Shown: in pieces, positions 14,434 to 21,594 of the stretch
How the letters are laid out: each line of letters opens with the position of its first letter
How positions within the stretch are numbered: position 1 is the first letter of the stretch
Source: Frankia canadensis
GTDB lineage: Bacteria; Actinomycetota; Actinomycetes; Frankiales; Frankiaceae
Length of the DNA stretch: 34,654 bases
NCBI RefSeq assembly: GCF_900197875.1
Contig: NZ_FZMO01000512.1
Location: forward strand, 1 to 34,654
Reading direction: 5' to 3'
Position numbers and translations under genes: made by a program
Notes under the pieces: model-generated
Databases searched by the model: none
What the model saw: only the letters and a program-made list of their open reading frames with translations
What the model was told of the DNA's origin: nothing

Positions 14434-16410
14434 GTGAGCATTCTCGACGACGCCCGCCCGGGCATGGACCTCGACGTCCGACCGCAGGACGACCTCTTCG
14501 GCCATGTGAACGGCCGATGGCTCGCCGAGACGGAGATACCGTCCGACCGTTCGAGCTGGGGCCCGTTCGTGCAGCTCGCCGACACCGCCGAGCGGCAGGT
14601 CCGCGACATCATCACCGACCTCGCGTCCCAGCGCAGCCCAGCCGGCCAGCGCAGCCCAGCCAGCCAGGACGAGGACGCCTGGCGGATCGGCGCGCTCTAC
14701 CAGTCCTTCCTGGACGTCGAGACGATCGAGGCGCGCGGGCTGGACCCGGTGCGGCGGCTGCTGGACGCCGCGCGCGGGCTGGGTGACATCGGCGAGCTCG
14801 CCGCGGTGCTCGGCACGCTCGAGCGCGCCGGCGGCCACGGACTGTTCGGCACCTACGTGGACACCGACGACCGCGACTCCGACCGCTACCTGGTCAACGT
14901 GCGCCAGGGCGGCCTCGGCCTGCCGGACGAGTCGTACTACCGCGACGAGAAGTACGCCGAGATCCGCGAGCGGTACCTCGCCTACCTGGCCCGCATCCTC
15001 GACCTGGGGGAGCACCCCGACCCCGAGGGCGCCGCGGGGCGCATCCTCGAACTGGACACCCTGCTCGCCAAGGGGCACTGGGAGCGGGCCGAGACCCGCG
15101 ACGTCCAGAGGACCTACAACCTGATGACGGTCGAGGACGTGAGCGTGCTCTGCCCGGCCTTCGCCTGGGACGCGTACGTCAGCGGCCTCGGTGGGCAGCT
15201 CACCGGCCCGCACGCGACGCTCGCCGAGGTGTGCGTGCGGCAGCCGTCGTACCTCGCGCACCTGTCGACGGTGCTCGCCGACACGCCGATCGAGACGTGG
15301 CGGGACTGGCTGGCGGCCCAGGTGCTGCGCGCGACCGCGTCCTACCTGCCCGACGCGTTCGTCGAGGCCCACTTCGACTTCTACGGCCGGACCCTCAGCG
15401 GCACGCCCGAGCTGCGGGCCCGGTGGAAGCGGGCGGTGTCCTTCGTCCAGGGCGCGGTCGGGGAGGCGGTGGGGCGGGAGTATGTCGCCCGTCATTTCCC
15501 GCCGCATGCCAAGGCGCAGATGGACGAGCTCGTCGCGAACCTGCTCGCGGCCTACCGCATGTCGATCTCCCGGCTGGACTGGATGACGGAGGAGACCAAG
15601 CGGCGGGCGTACGAGAAGCTTGACACCTTCCGGCCGAAGATCGCCTATCCCGACCGGTTCCGGGATTACTCCGGCCTGCGGGTGAGCCCGGATGATCTGA
15701 TGGGCAACGCCCTGGCCGCCGCCGCTTTCGAGACCGACCGGCAGCTCGCCAAGATCGGGACGCCCGTCGACCGGGACGAATGGCTGATGCTCCCGCAGAC
15801 CGTCAACGCCTATTACAACCCGGGCACCAACGAGATCTGCTTCCCGGCCGGCATCCTGCAGAAGCCGTTCTTCAGCGCCGAGGCCCACCCGGCCGAGAAC
15901 TACGGCGGCATCGGCGCGGTCATCGGCCACGAGATCGGCCACGGCTTCGACGACCAGGGCGCCCAGTACGACGGCGCCGGCAACCTCAACGACTGGTGGA
16001 GCGCCGCGGACAAGGCGGCGTTCGAGGTGAAGTCGGCGAAGCTCGTCGAGCAGTACAACGCGCTCGAGCCGCGCAACCTGCCGGGGGAGAAGGTGAACGG
16101 CGCGCTCACCGTCGGCGAGAACATCGGCGACCTCGGCGGCCTCACCATCGCGCACCAGGCCTACGGCCTCTCCCAGGGCGGCGAGGCGCCGCGCGACGAC
16201 CGCCGCCGGCTGTTCCTGAACTGGGCCCACGTGTGGCGGATGAAGCGCCGGATCGAACTCGAGCGGCAGTACCTCACCATCGATCCGCACAGCCCGCCCG
16301 AGCTGCGCGCCAACATCGTCCGCAACCTCGACGAGTTCCACGAGGTCTTCGACACCGCTCCCGGCGACGGCCTCTGGCTCGACCCCGCCGACCGCGTCCG
16401 CATCTGGTAG
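14434..16410 (+). CDS. M13 family zinc metallopeptidase (neprilysin/PepO type)
   Basis: 658 residues, the normal M13 length. The zinc site HEIGH (about 499-503, in VIGHEIGHGFDDQGAQYDG) and the downstream glutamate in VGENIGDLGGL (about 562) are intact, as is the NAYYNPGTNEICFPAGILQ segment characteristic of the family. The long N-terminal helical lid is present. There is no signal peptide or transmembrane helix, so it is predicted to be cytoplasmic like PepO. I use GTG 14434, with GGAGA about ten bases upstream; an in-frame start at 14134 would add low-complexity sequence antisense to the neighbouring gene. A short duplicated SQRSPAGQRSPA segment lies near residue 68. Confidence 0.95.
   Translation: MSILDDARPGMDLDVRPQDDLFGHVNGRWLAETEIPSDRSSWGPFVQLADTAERQVRDIITDLASQRSPAGQRSPASQDEDAWRIGALYQSFLDVETIEARGLDPVRRLLDAARGLGDIGELAAVLGTLERAGGHGLFGTYVDTDDRDSDRYLVNVRQGGLGLPDESYYRDEKYAEIRERYLAYLARILDLGEHPDPEGAAGRILELDTLLAKGHWERAETRDVQRTYNLMTVEDVSVLCPAFAWDAYVSGLGGQLTGPHATLAEVCVRQPSYLAHLSTVLADTPIETWRDWLAAQVLRATASYLPDAFVEAHFDFYGRTLSGTPELRARWKRAVSFVQGAVGEAVGREYVARHFPPHAKAQMDELVANLLAAYRMSISRLDWMTEETKRRAYEKLDTFRPKIAYPDRFRDYSGLRVSPDDLMGNALAAAAFETDRQLAKIGTPVDRDEWLMLPQTVNAYYNPGTNEICFPAGILQKPFFSAEAHPAENYGGIGAVIGHEIGHGFDDQGAQYDGAGNLNDWWSAADKAAFEVKSAKLVEQYNALEPRNLPGEKVNGALTVGENIGDLGGLTIAHQAYGLSQGGEAPRDDRRRLFLNWAHVWRMKRRIELERQYLTIDPHSPPELRANIVRNLDEFHEVFDTAPGDGLWLDPADRVRIW
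14629..14664. repeat. two 18-bp tandem repeats in the M13 peptidase gene
   Basis: CAGCGCAGCCCAGCCGGC (14629-14646) is followed by a copy with one change (14647-14664), encoding QRSPAG then QRSPAS. An in-frame duplication in a predicted loop. Confidence 0.85.
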
Positions 16411-16587
16411 CCCGCTTCGGCGATCTCGACGCCACCGAACGGGGCGGCCAGGCCGAGCGCGTAGTGGTTGACGCCGATGGTTCCGGTCTCGACGCGGTCG
16501 GCCAGGGCGGGCGCCGCGGCCGCGATCGCTGGGCCGGGCCGCGCCGCGGGTGGCCCGGAACTGGGCCACCCGGGCCGGTCGGCGGTT

Positions 16588-18759
16588 CTACTTCTGCAGG
16601 GGGTCGCGGGGCAGGCCTAGGATGCGTTCGGCGATCTGGTTGCGGGTGATCTCCGAGGTGCCGCCGGCGATGGTGAGGCCGCGCCAGGCCAGTGCGAGCC
16701 GACCGGCGGCCTCGCCGGGACCCTCGGCGAACGCGGCGGCGGGGCCGGCGAACGCCAGGGCGAGGTCGGCGCTGGACCGGGCGCGTTCGGCGAGGACGAG
16801 TTTGGTGATGTTGCCTTCCGGGCCGGGTCCGTCGCCGGTGACCGCTCGGGTGGCGCTGCGCAGGTTCAGCGCCCGCAGCGCGTGGCCTGTCGCGAGGTGG
16901 CCGCCGACCCGTTCGGCGGCGGCCGGCACCCCGGCGCCGTGGGCACGGTAGAGGCCGAGGAGGTCGTCGACGTCGAAGTCGCCGCCCCCGCCGCCCCCGC
17001 CGATGCTGACCCGTTCGTTGCCGAGCGTCGCCCGCGCGACCGTCCAGCCCTGGTTCGGCGTGCCGACGACGTCGGCGTCGGGGACGAACACGTCGGTGAG
17101 GAACACCTCGTTGAACTCCGCCGAGCCGGTCGTCTGGCGCAGCGGGCGGACCTCGACACCCGGATGCTCCATGTCAATGATCATGATGGTGATGCCGGCG
17201 TGTTTGCGTGCCGTCGGGTCGGTGCGCACTGTCGCGAAGCCCCGCCGGCACAGGTGGGCGCCGCTGGTCCAGACCTTCTGGCCGTTGACGAGCCAGCCGC
17301 CCTCGACCTTCTCGGCCCGGGTGCGGATGCCGGCCGCGTCGGAGCCGGCGGCCGGCTCGGAGAACAGCTGGCACCACATCTCCTCCTGTGCCAGCGCCCG
17401 GCGCACGTACCGCTCGACCTGGTCGGCGGTGCCGTGCTGGACAAGGGTGAGGATCACCCAGCCGGTGATGCTGTAGAACGGCCGGGTGACCCCCGCCTCG
17501 TCGAACTCCTGGTCGATGACGAGCTGCAGGCCGGCGGGCGCCTCGATGCCCCACGGCCGCGGCCAGTGCGGCTGGACGTAGCCGGTCTGGATGAGCCGCT
17601 CGCGCTGTTCGGCGACGGGCAGCGCCGCGAGCTCGCGGGCCAGCGCCCGCACCTGCGGACGCCGGGCCTCCGCCTGCGGGGGCAGCTCCAGCGACGACTC
17701 CCGCACCGCCCCGGCGAGCTCCAGCCGGGTGACATCCGCGGCGGCGGCGGAGGGGTCGAACACGGCGCGCAGGGTCGTCGCCCGCCGCAGCAGCAGGTGC
17801 GCGTCGTGCTCCCAGGTGAAGCCGATGCCGCCGTGCACCTGGATGTTCAGCGAAGCGTTGTCGGCGAACCCCGGGACGGCCAGTGCCACCGCCGTCGCCG
17901 CCGCCAGCGCGAACACCTCGTCGGACGCCCCGTCCCCGGCGGCGCGGGCGGCGTCCCACACCGCCGCGGTGCCAAGCTCGGCGGCGACCAGCATGTTCGC
18001 CAGATGGTGCTTGACGGCCTGGAACACCCCGATCGGCCGGCCGAACTGCTCGCGCACCTTCGCGTACGCGGTCGCGACCTCGACCGTCTCCAGCGCCCCG
18101 CCGACCGCCTCGGCCGCGAGCACCGTGCGGGTCAGCGCCTCGGCCCGCGGGCGGGCGCCGACGAGCACGTCGCCGGCGGCGACCGGGACCCGGTCCAGGC
18201 GCAGCCGGGCCGAGCGGCGACCCGGGTCGAGCGCCGCGGGCACCTCGGCCGACACCCCCGGCGCGTCCGCCGCAACGATCACCACGTCGTCCCCGGCGAC
18301 CAGCACGAACAGCGACGCCAGCGCGCCGCCGAGCACCACCGGCACCTGCCCGGACAGCACCCCGTCGGCCAGGCGCAGGTCGCCGAGCAGGCCCACGGCG
18401 GCGACCGTGTCCCCGCCGGCGAGGCCCGGCAGATGGCGGGCCCGCGCCGTCTCGTCGCCGCACGCGGCGATCACCGCGGAGGCGGCGACGGTGGGCACGA
18501 ACGGGCCGGGCGCGACCGCGCGGCCGAGCTCCTCGACGACGACCACCAGCTCCTCGAGCCCGGCGCCGCCCCCGCCGTGCTCCTCGGGCAGGTGCACGCC
18601 GAGCAGACCCAGGTCGGCGAACTCCTTCCAGAAGCCGGGCAGCGGCGCGTCCGCCGACTCCAGTAACGCGCGGCCCGCGGCCCGCGCCTCGTGCCGCGTC
18701 AGCAACGCCCGCGTGGTGCGGGCCAACTCCCGGTGTTCCTCGCTGATCGCGATGGCCAT
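16588..18759 (-). CDS. fused double acyl-CoA dehydrogenase
   Basis: 723 residues with two acyl-CoA dehydrogenase modules in tandem. The first (about 1-370) runs from SEEHRELARTTRALL through REQFGRPIGVFQAVKHHLANM and IQVHGGIGFTWEHDAHLLLRR; the second (about 385-720) has EEMWCQLFSEPAAGSDAAG, the FAD/substrate motif VNGQKVWTSGAH and the terminal AGGTSEITRNQIAERILGLP. This fused layout resembles mycobacterial FadE34-type enzymes active on branched or sterol side-chain CoA esters; the substrate here is not known. ATG 18759 is preceded by GAAGGAGAG. It is transcribed away from the enoyl-CoA hydratase/thioesterase genes and probably belongs to the same catabolic unit. Confidence 0.93.
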   Translation of the reverse strand: MAIAISEEHRELARTTRALLTRHEARAAGRALLESADAPLPGFWKEFADLGLLGVHLPEEHGGGGAGLEELVVVVEELGRAVAPGPFVPTVAASAVIAACGDETARARHLPGLAGGDTVAAVGLLGDLRLADGVLSGQVPVVLGGALASLFVLVAGDDVVIVAADAPGVSAEVPAALDPGRRSARLRLDRVPVAAGDVLVGARPRAEALTRTVLAAEAVGGALETVEVATAYAKVREQFGRPIGVFQAVKHHLANMLVAAELGTAAVWDAARAAGDGASDEVFALAAATAVALAVPGFADNASLNIQVHGGIGFTWEHDAHLLLRRATTLRAVFDPSAAAADVTRLELAGAVRESSLELPPQAEARRPQVRALARELAALPVAEQRERLIQTGYVQPHWPRPWGIEAPAGLQLVIDQEFDEAGVTRPFYSITGWVILTLVQHGTADQVERYVRRALAQEEMWCQLFSEPAAGSDAAGIRTRAEKVEGGWLVNGQKVWTSGAHLCRRGFATVRTDPTARKHAGITIMIIDMEHPGVEVRPLRQTTGSAEFNEVFLTDVFVPDADVVGTPNQGWTVARATLGNERVSIGGGGGGGDFDVDDLLGLYRAHGAGVPAAAERVGGHLATGHALRALNLRSATRAVTGDGPGPEGNITKLVLAERARSSADLALAFAGPAAAFAEGPGEAAGRLALAWRGLTIAGGTSEITRNQIAERILGLPRDPLQK

Positions 18760-18789
18760 GACCTGCTCTCCTTCGACCCGGTAGGGACA

Positions 18790-18822
18790 ACCACAGTGGT
18801 CCCAGTAACAGTGGTCCCAGTA
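18790..18822. promoter_or_regulatory. tandem 15-bp repeat with palindrome upstream of the acyl-CoA dehydrogenase
   Basis: ACAGTGGTCCCAGTA is repeated at 18793-18807 and 18808-18822. The first copy overlaps the palindrome ACCAC-A-GTGGT at 18790-18800. It lies 31 bases upstream of the dehydrogenase ATG, a good position for an operator. The binding protein is not known. Confidence 0.5.
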
Positions 18823-18917
18823 GCGGACAACCCCGATGGTGTGACAGACAACCGATCGAGGCGCGTCGCCGCGCCCGACCCGCCGGCCGGTGGCTCCTCC
18901 ACAGAACGGAAGTCCCC

Positions 18918-19018
18918 ATGGACATCAGCGGCAAGTCCGCCCTCGTCACCGGCGGCGCGTCCGGCCTCGCGGGGAGGTGATCCGTCTCGACGGCGCCATC
19001 CGGACGGCGCCGCGCTGA
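18918..19018 (+). pseudogene. short-chain dehydrogenase gene reduced to its two ends
   Basis: ATG 18918 starts MDISGKSALVTGGASGLA, the classical SDR N-terminus with the start of the TGxxxGxG motif. It then runs into TGA 18978-18980. One frame over, from about 18974, the sequence reads EVIRLDGAIRTAPR and stops at TGA 19016-19018, which is the typical C-terminus of 3-hydroxyacyl-CoA dehydrogenase-type SDRs. The roughly 220 residues between, including the YxxxK site, are missing. This is an internal deletion that also shifted the frame. The position between acyl-CoA dehydrogenase and enoyl-CoA hydratase fits a lost beta-oxidation dehydrogenase. Confidence 0.85.
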
Positions 19019-19036
19019 CCCGCGGCGCTTTTTGAG

Positions 19037-19067
19037 CACACTGAGTAACTTAAGTACCCTCAATGTG
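19037..19067. promoter_or_regulatory. imperfect palindrome upstream of the enoyl-CoA hydratase gene
   Basis: The 31 bases from CACACTGAGTAACTT to the mirrored AAGTACCCTCAATGTG form an imperfect inverted repeat around ACTTAAGT (19048-19055). It is AT-richer than its surroundings and lies about 80 bases before the hydratase start. It shares GAGTA / TACyC-like half-sites with the sequence upstream of the GntR gene (21529-21562), so it is a candidate site for that regulator. Confidence 0.5.
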
Positions 19068-19148
19068 CGGGTGGGTGGCCCGGTGGGCCGCGGGGCGGCG
19101 CCGGGGGCGTGGTGGAAGCGTCCGCAGGAGTGGAGCGGAGGGGACGGG

Positions 19149-19928
19149 ATGGCTGAGACAGGCGAGGCACCCGAGGTCCTGACCGAGCGTCGCGACGGCG
19201 TGCTGGTCATCACCCTCAACCGGCCGGCGGCGAAGAACGCGGCCACCCTCGGCGTCGCGCGGGGCGTCGCCGTGGCGCTGGACGAGCTCGACGCGTCCGA
19301 CGAGCTGCGGGTCGGGGTGATCACCGGCGCGGGCGGCACCTTCTGCGCGGGCATGGACCTCAAGGGGTTCCTGCACGACGAGTATCCGATGATCGAGGGC
19401 CGGGGTTTCGCCGGCCTGACGATGGCGCCGCCGCGCAAGCCGCTCATCGCCGCGGTGGAGGGCTGGGCGCTGGCCGGCGGCTTCGAGATGCTGCTCGCCT
19501 GCGACATCGTCGTCGCCGCCGAGACGGCGCGCTTCGGCGTCCCGGAGGTCAGGCGGGCGCTGGTCGCCGCCGCCGGCGCCGCGATGCTGCTGCCCCGGCG
19601 CATCCCGCTCGGCGCGGCGCTGGAACTGCTGCTCACCGGCGATCCGATCGACGCCCGGCGCGCCCACGAGCTCGGCATCGTCCAGCGGCTCACGCCGACC
19701 GGCGGCGCCCTCGACGAGGCGGTGGCGCTCGCCGCCACCATCGCCGCCAACGGCCCGCTGGCCGTCGCGGTCACCAAGCAGATCGCCCGCTCGGCCGGCG
19801 ACTGGACCGTCGAGGACGGCTGGAGGCGCCAGGACGAGCTGATCAACCCCGTCTTCGCCTCCGAGGACGCGCGGGAGGGCGCGAGCGCGTTCGCCGAGAA
19901 GCGCACGCCCGTGTGGAAGGGCCGCTGA
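19149..19928 (+). CDS. enoyl-CoA hydratase/isomerase (crotonase) family
   Basis: 259 residues, normal for a crotonase. The oxyanion-hole segments are GTFCAGMDLKGF (about 64-74) and EGWALAGGFEM, and both hydratase acids are present as E113 (GGFEM) and E133 (VPEV), so true hydratase activity on an enoyl-CoA is plausible. ATG 19149 follows GGAGG by about eight bases; the ORF is open further upstream but that part is the palindrome region. It probably acts with the divergent acyl-CoA dehydrogenase and the downstream thioesterase in degradation of a fatty or branched acyl-CoA. Confidence 0.92.
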   Translation: MAETGEAPEVLTERRDGVLVITLNRPAAKNAATLGVARGVAVALDELDASDELRVGVITGAGGTFCAGMDLKGFLHDEYPMIEGRGFAGLTMAPPRKPLIAAVEGWALAGGFEMLLACDIVVAAETARFGVPEVRRALVAAAGAAMLLPRRIPLGAALELLLTGDPIDARRAHELGIVQRLTPTGGALDEAVALAATIAANGPLAVAVTKQIARSAGDWTVEDGWRRQDELINPVFASEDAREGASAFAEKRTPVWKGR

Positions 19929-20099
19929 GATGGCCGAGGACGCCGAGACGGGGCCGTACCGGGACTGGGCGGCGACGCCGTGGGCCTGCCCCGGCTGGAG
20001 GCGGTCGCCCACACCCTCGACCCTGGCTACGGCATCTTCGGTAGCGCCCGGGCCGGCACAAGCCACAAGGAACTGCCTCGGGGACGCCCGGACGCCCTG

Positions 20100-20399
20100 C
20101 GCGGGCAGGCGAGAAGCGGCCACGCCGACCTGGACGGCTTCGCGATCGCCGGCCCGTCCTTCATGACGGTGGGTCGCACCGAGGAGGAGATGGCCGCGGC
20201 GTCGTTCGGCACCCGCAGGCAGATCGCCTTCTACGCCTCCACCCCCGCCTACCGGCCCGTCCTCGACCTGCACGGCTGGGGTGAGGCGCAGACGGAGCTG
20301 AACACCCTGTCCAAGCGCGGCGAGTGGGACGCCATGGCCGACGTGATCACCGACGAGATGCTGCATGCCTTCTCCGTCGTCGGCACCCCGCGGGAGGGC
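20100..20399 (+). pseudogene. C-terminal remnant of an LLM-class F420-dependent oxidoreductase
   Basis: About 100 residues (RGQARSGHADLDGFAIAGPS onward, then QIAFYASTPAYRPVLDLHGW and LSKRGEWDAMADVITDEM) match the C-terminal third of the luciferase-like F420 oxidoreductase family (TIGR03617-like, by motif). The N-terminal two thirds with the cofactor site are absent: only about 170 bases separate it from the hydratase stop, and they read as unrelated sequence. The very C-terminus is cut after VVGTPREG. The frame stays open into the thioesterase gene, so a long 491-residue ORF exists from 19980, but I regard it as accidental. Confidence 0.75.
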
Positions 20400-20654
20400 G
20401 AATCACGGCGCCTGGGTGACACCCACGGTAAGCGAGCTGACGTTGCGCGGCGCCCGCCTCGTCGGACAGGATTCGCCGTGGCCGGCCGCGACCTGCTCGC
20501 CCACGGCCCCGAAGCCCCGATGGCCCCGGCGGGGGCCCGCCGCGCCGTGGCCGGGGCGCGGGCCCGTCGCGCGGGCGCACTCGTCGGGCGGGTGGGAGCG
20601 AGGGATGCAGCGATGGTCAGTCCACACTCGGCCCACGATGGCGGTGAGGTGAGC

Positions 20655-21455
20655 ATGCTGGCACTGCTCGACGTGGTGCCGCTGGAGGCCGACGTGTTCC
20701 GCGCGCCGACGGTGGCGCCGCCGGGCCTGGCGCGGCTGTTCGGCGGGGAGGTGGCGGCCCGCGCGCTGGGGGCGGCCCAGCGCACCGTGCCGACCGGGTT
20801 CGCCGTCCACTCGCTGCACGGCTACTTCCTGCGCGAGGGGGCGCCCGGGCGGCCCGTGCTGTTCCGGGTCGATCGGGTGCGCGACGGGCGCTCGTTCCTG
20901 ACCCGGCAGGTCACGGTGACACAGGACGAGCGGGCGATCTTCACGATGACGGCGTCGTTCCACCGCGGCGAGGACGGCGCCGACGTGGCGCGGCCCTTCC
21001 CGGCCGGGGTCGTGCCGCCGCGGCGGGCGGTGCACCACCCGGGCCCCACCGACGACTACCCGGGCCGAGCGCCCCTGGAGATCGTCGAACTGATGCCCTT
21101 CGCCGGCGGCGGGCAGGGGGTGCAGCGGCGGGTCTGGATGCGCAGCCGCACGCCGCTGTCCGACGACCCGGCGGCCCACGCCCGCGCGCTGACCTACGCC
21201 AGTGACCTGAACACCGCGTTCGTCGTCACCCGCGCGGCCGGGCTCGATCCCGCGCACACCATGGTCGCGAGCCTCTCGCACACGCTGTGGCTGCACCGGC
21301 CGGTCCGGTTCGACGACTGGGCGCTGTTCGAGATGTCGTGCGAGTCGGCAGCCGGCGGGCGGGGGCTCGTGTCGGGGACCATCCACGGCCGCGACGGCAC
21401 CCACGTCGCCTCCCTCGCCCAGGAGGTGCTCGCCCGGCCGCGGTCCGGTCACTGA
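20655..21455 (+). CDS. tesB: acyl-CoA thioesterase II (TesB family)
   Basis: 266 residues, a double hotdog-fold thioesterase that hydrolyses acyl-CoA to free acid and CoA. Family segments: RLFGGEVAARALGAAQRTVP, HSLHGYFLREG, RDGRSFLTRQVTVTQD and FTMTASFHR. The catalytic positions described for E. coli TesB (D204, T228, Q278) correspond here to D in YASDLN, S in VASLSH (a conservative change) and Q in LAQEVL. Start uncertain: ATG 20655 follows GAGGTGAGC; GTG 20649 and ATG 20613 are in-frame alternatives. It lies in the acyl-CoA block behind the LLM remnant. Confidence 0.9.
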   Translation: MLALLDVVPLEADVFRAPTVAPPGLARLFGGEVAARALGAAQRTVPTGFAVHSLHGYFLREGAPGRPVLFRVDRVRDGRSFLTRQVTVTQDERAIFTMTASFHRGEDGADVARPFPAGVVPPRRAVHHPGPTDDYPGRAPLEIVELMPFAGGGQGVQRRVWMRSRTPLSDDPAAHARALTYASDLNTAFVVTRAAGLDPAHTMVASLSHTLWLHRPVRFDDWALFEMSCESAAGGRGLVSGTIHGRDGTHVASLAQEVLARPRSGH

Positions 21456-21528
21456 GCCGCCGCCGACGCACCGGGCCGGCCGCCCGCCGGCGCGGCCCCG
21501 GTTCGCGGCGGATGACGGGCGGGCGGCT

Positions 21529-21562
21529 TTGAGTACTCTTTTGCTCCTGCCTCCGTATACTC
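21529..21562 (+). promoter_or_regulatory. promoter and operator of the GntR gene
   Basis: TATACT (21556-21561) is a good -10 box. Upstream, TTGAGTACTC contains the 8-bp palindrome GAGTACTC (21531-21538), and GTATACTC (21555-21562) repeats the right half-site over the -10 box. This suggests autoregulation by the GntR protein. The half-sites resemble those upstream of the hydratase gene at 19037-19067. Confidence 0.5.
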
Positions 21563-21594
21563 TGTGGCGTCGACTCGGAGGAGTTCGGGGCACG

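Noticed and set aside
14233-16569. 778-codon minus-strand ORF opposite the M13 peptidase
   Set aside because: Antisense to a complete enzyme with intact zinc site; no recognisable domain.
17174-20014. 946-codon minus-strand ORF across the acyl-CoA dehydrogenase and crotonase genes
   Set aside because: It runs in a shifted frame of the dehydrogenase and antisense to the crotonase; its sequence is arginine/glycine repeats.
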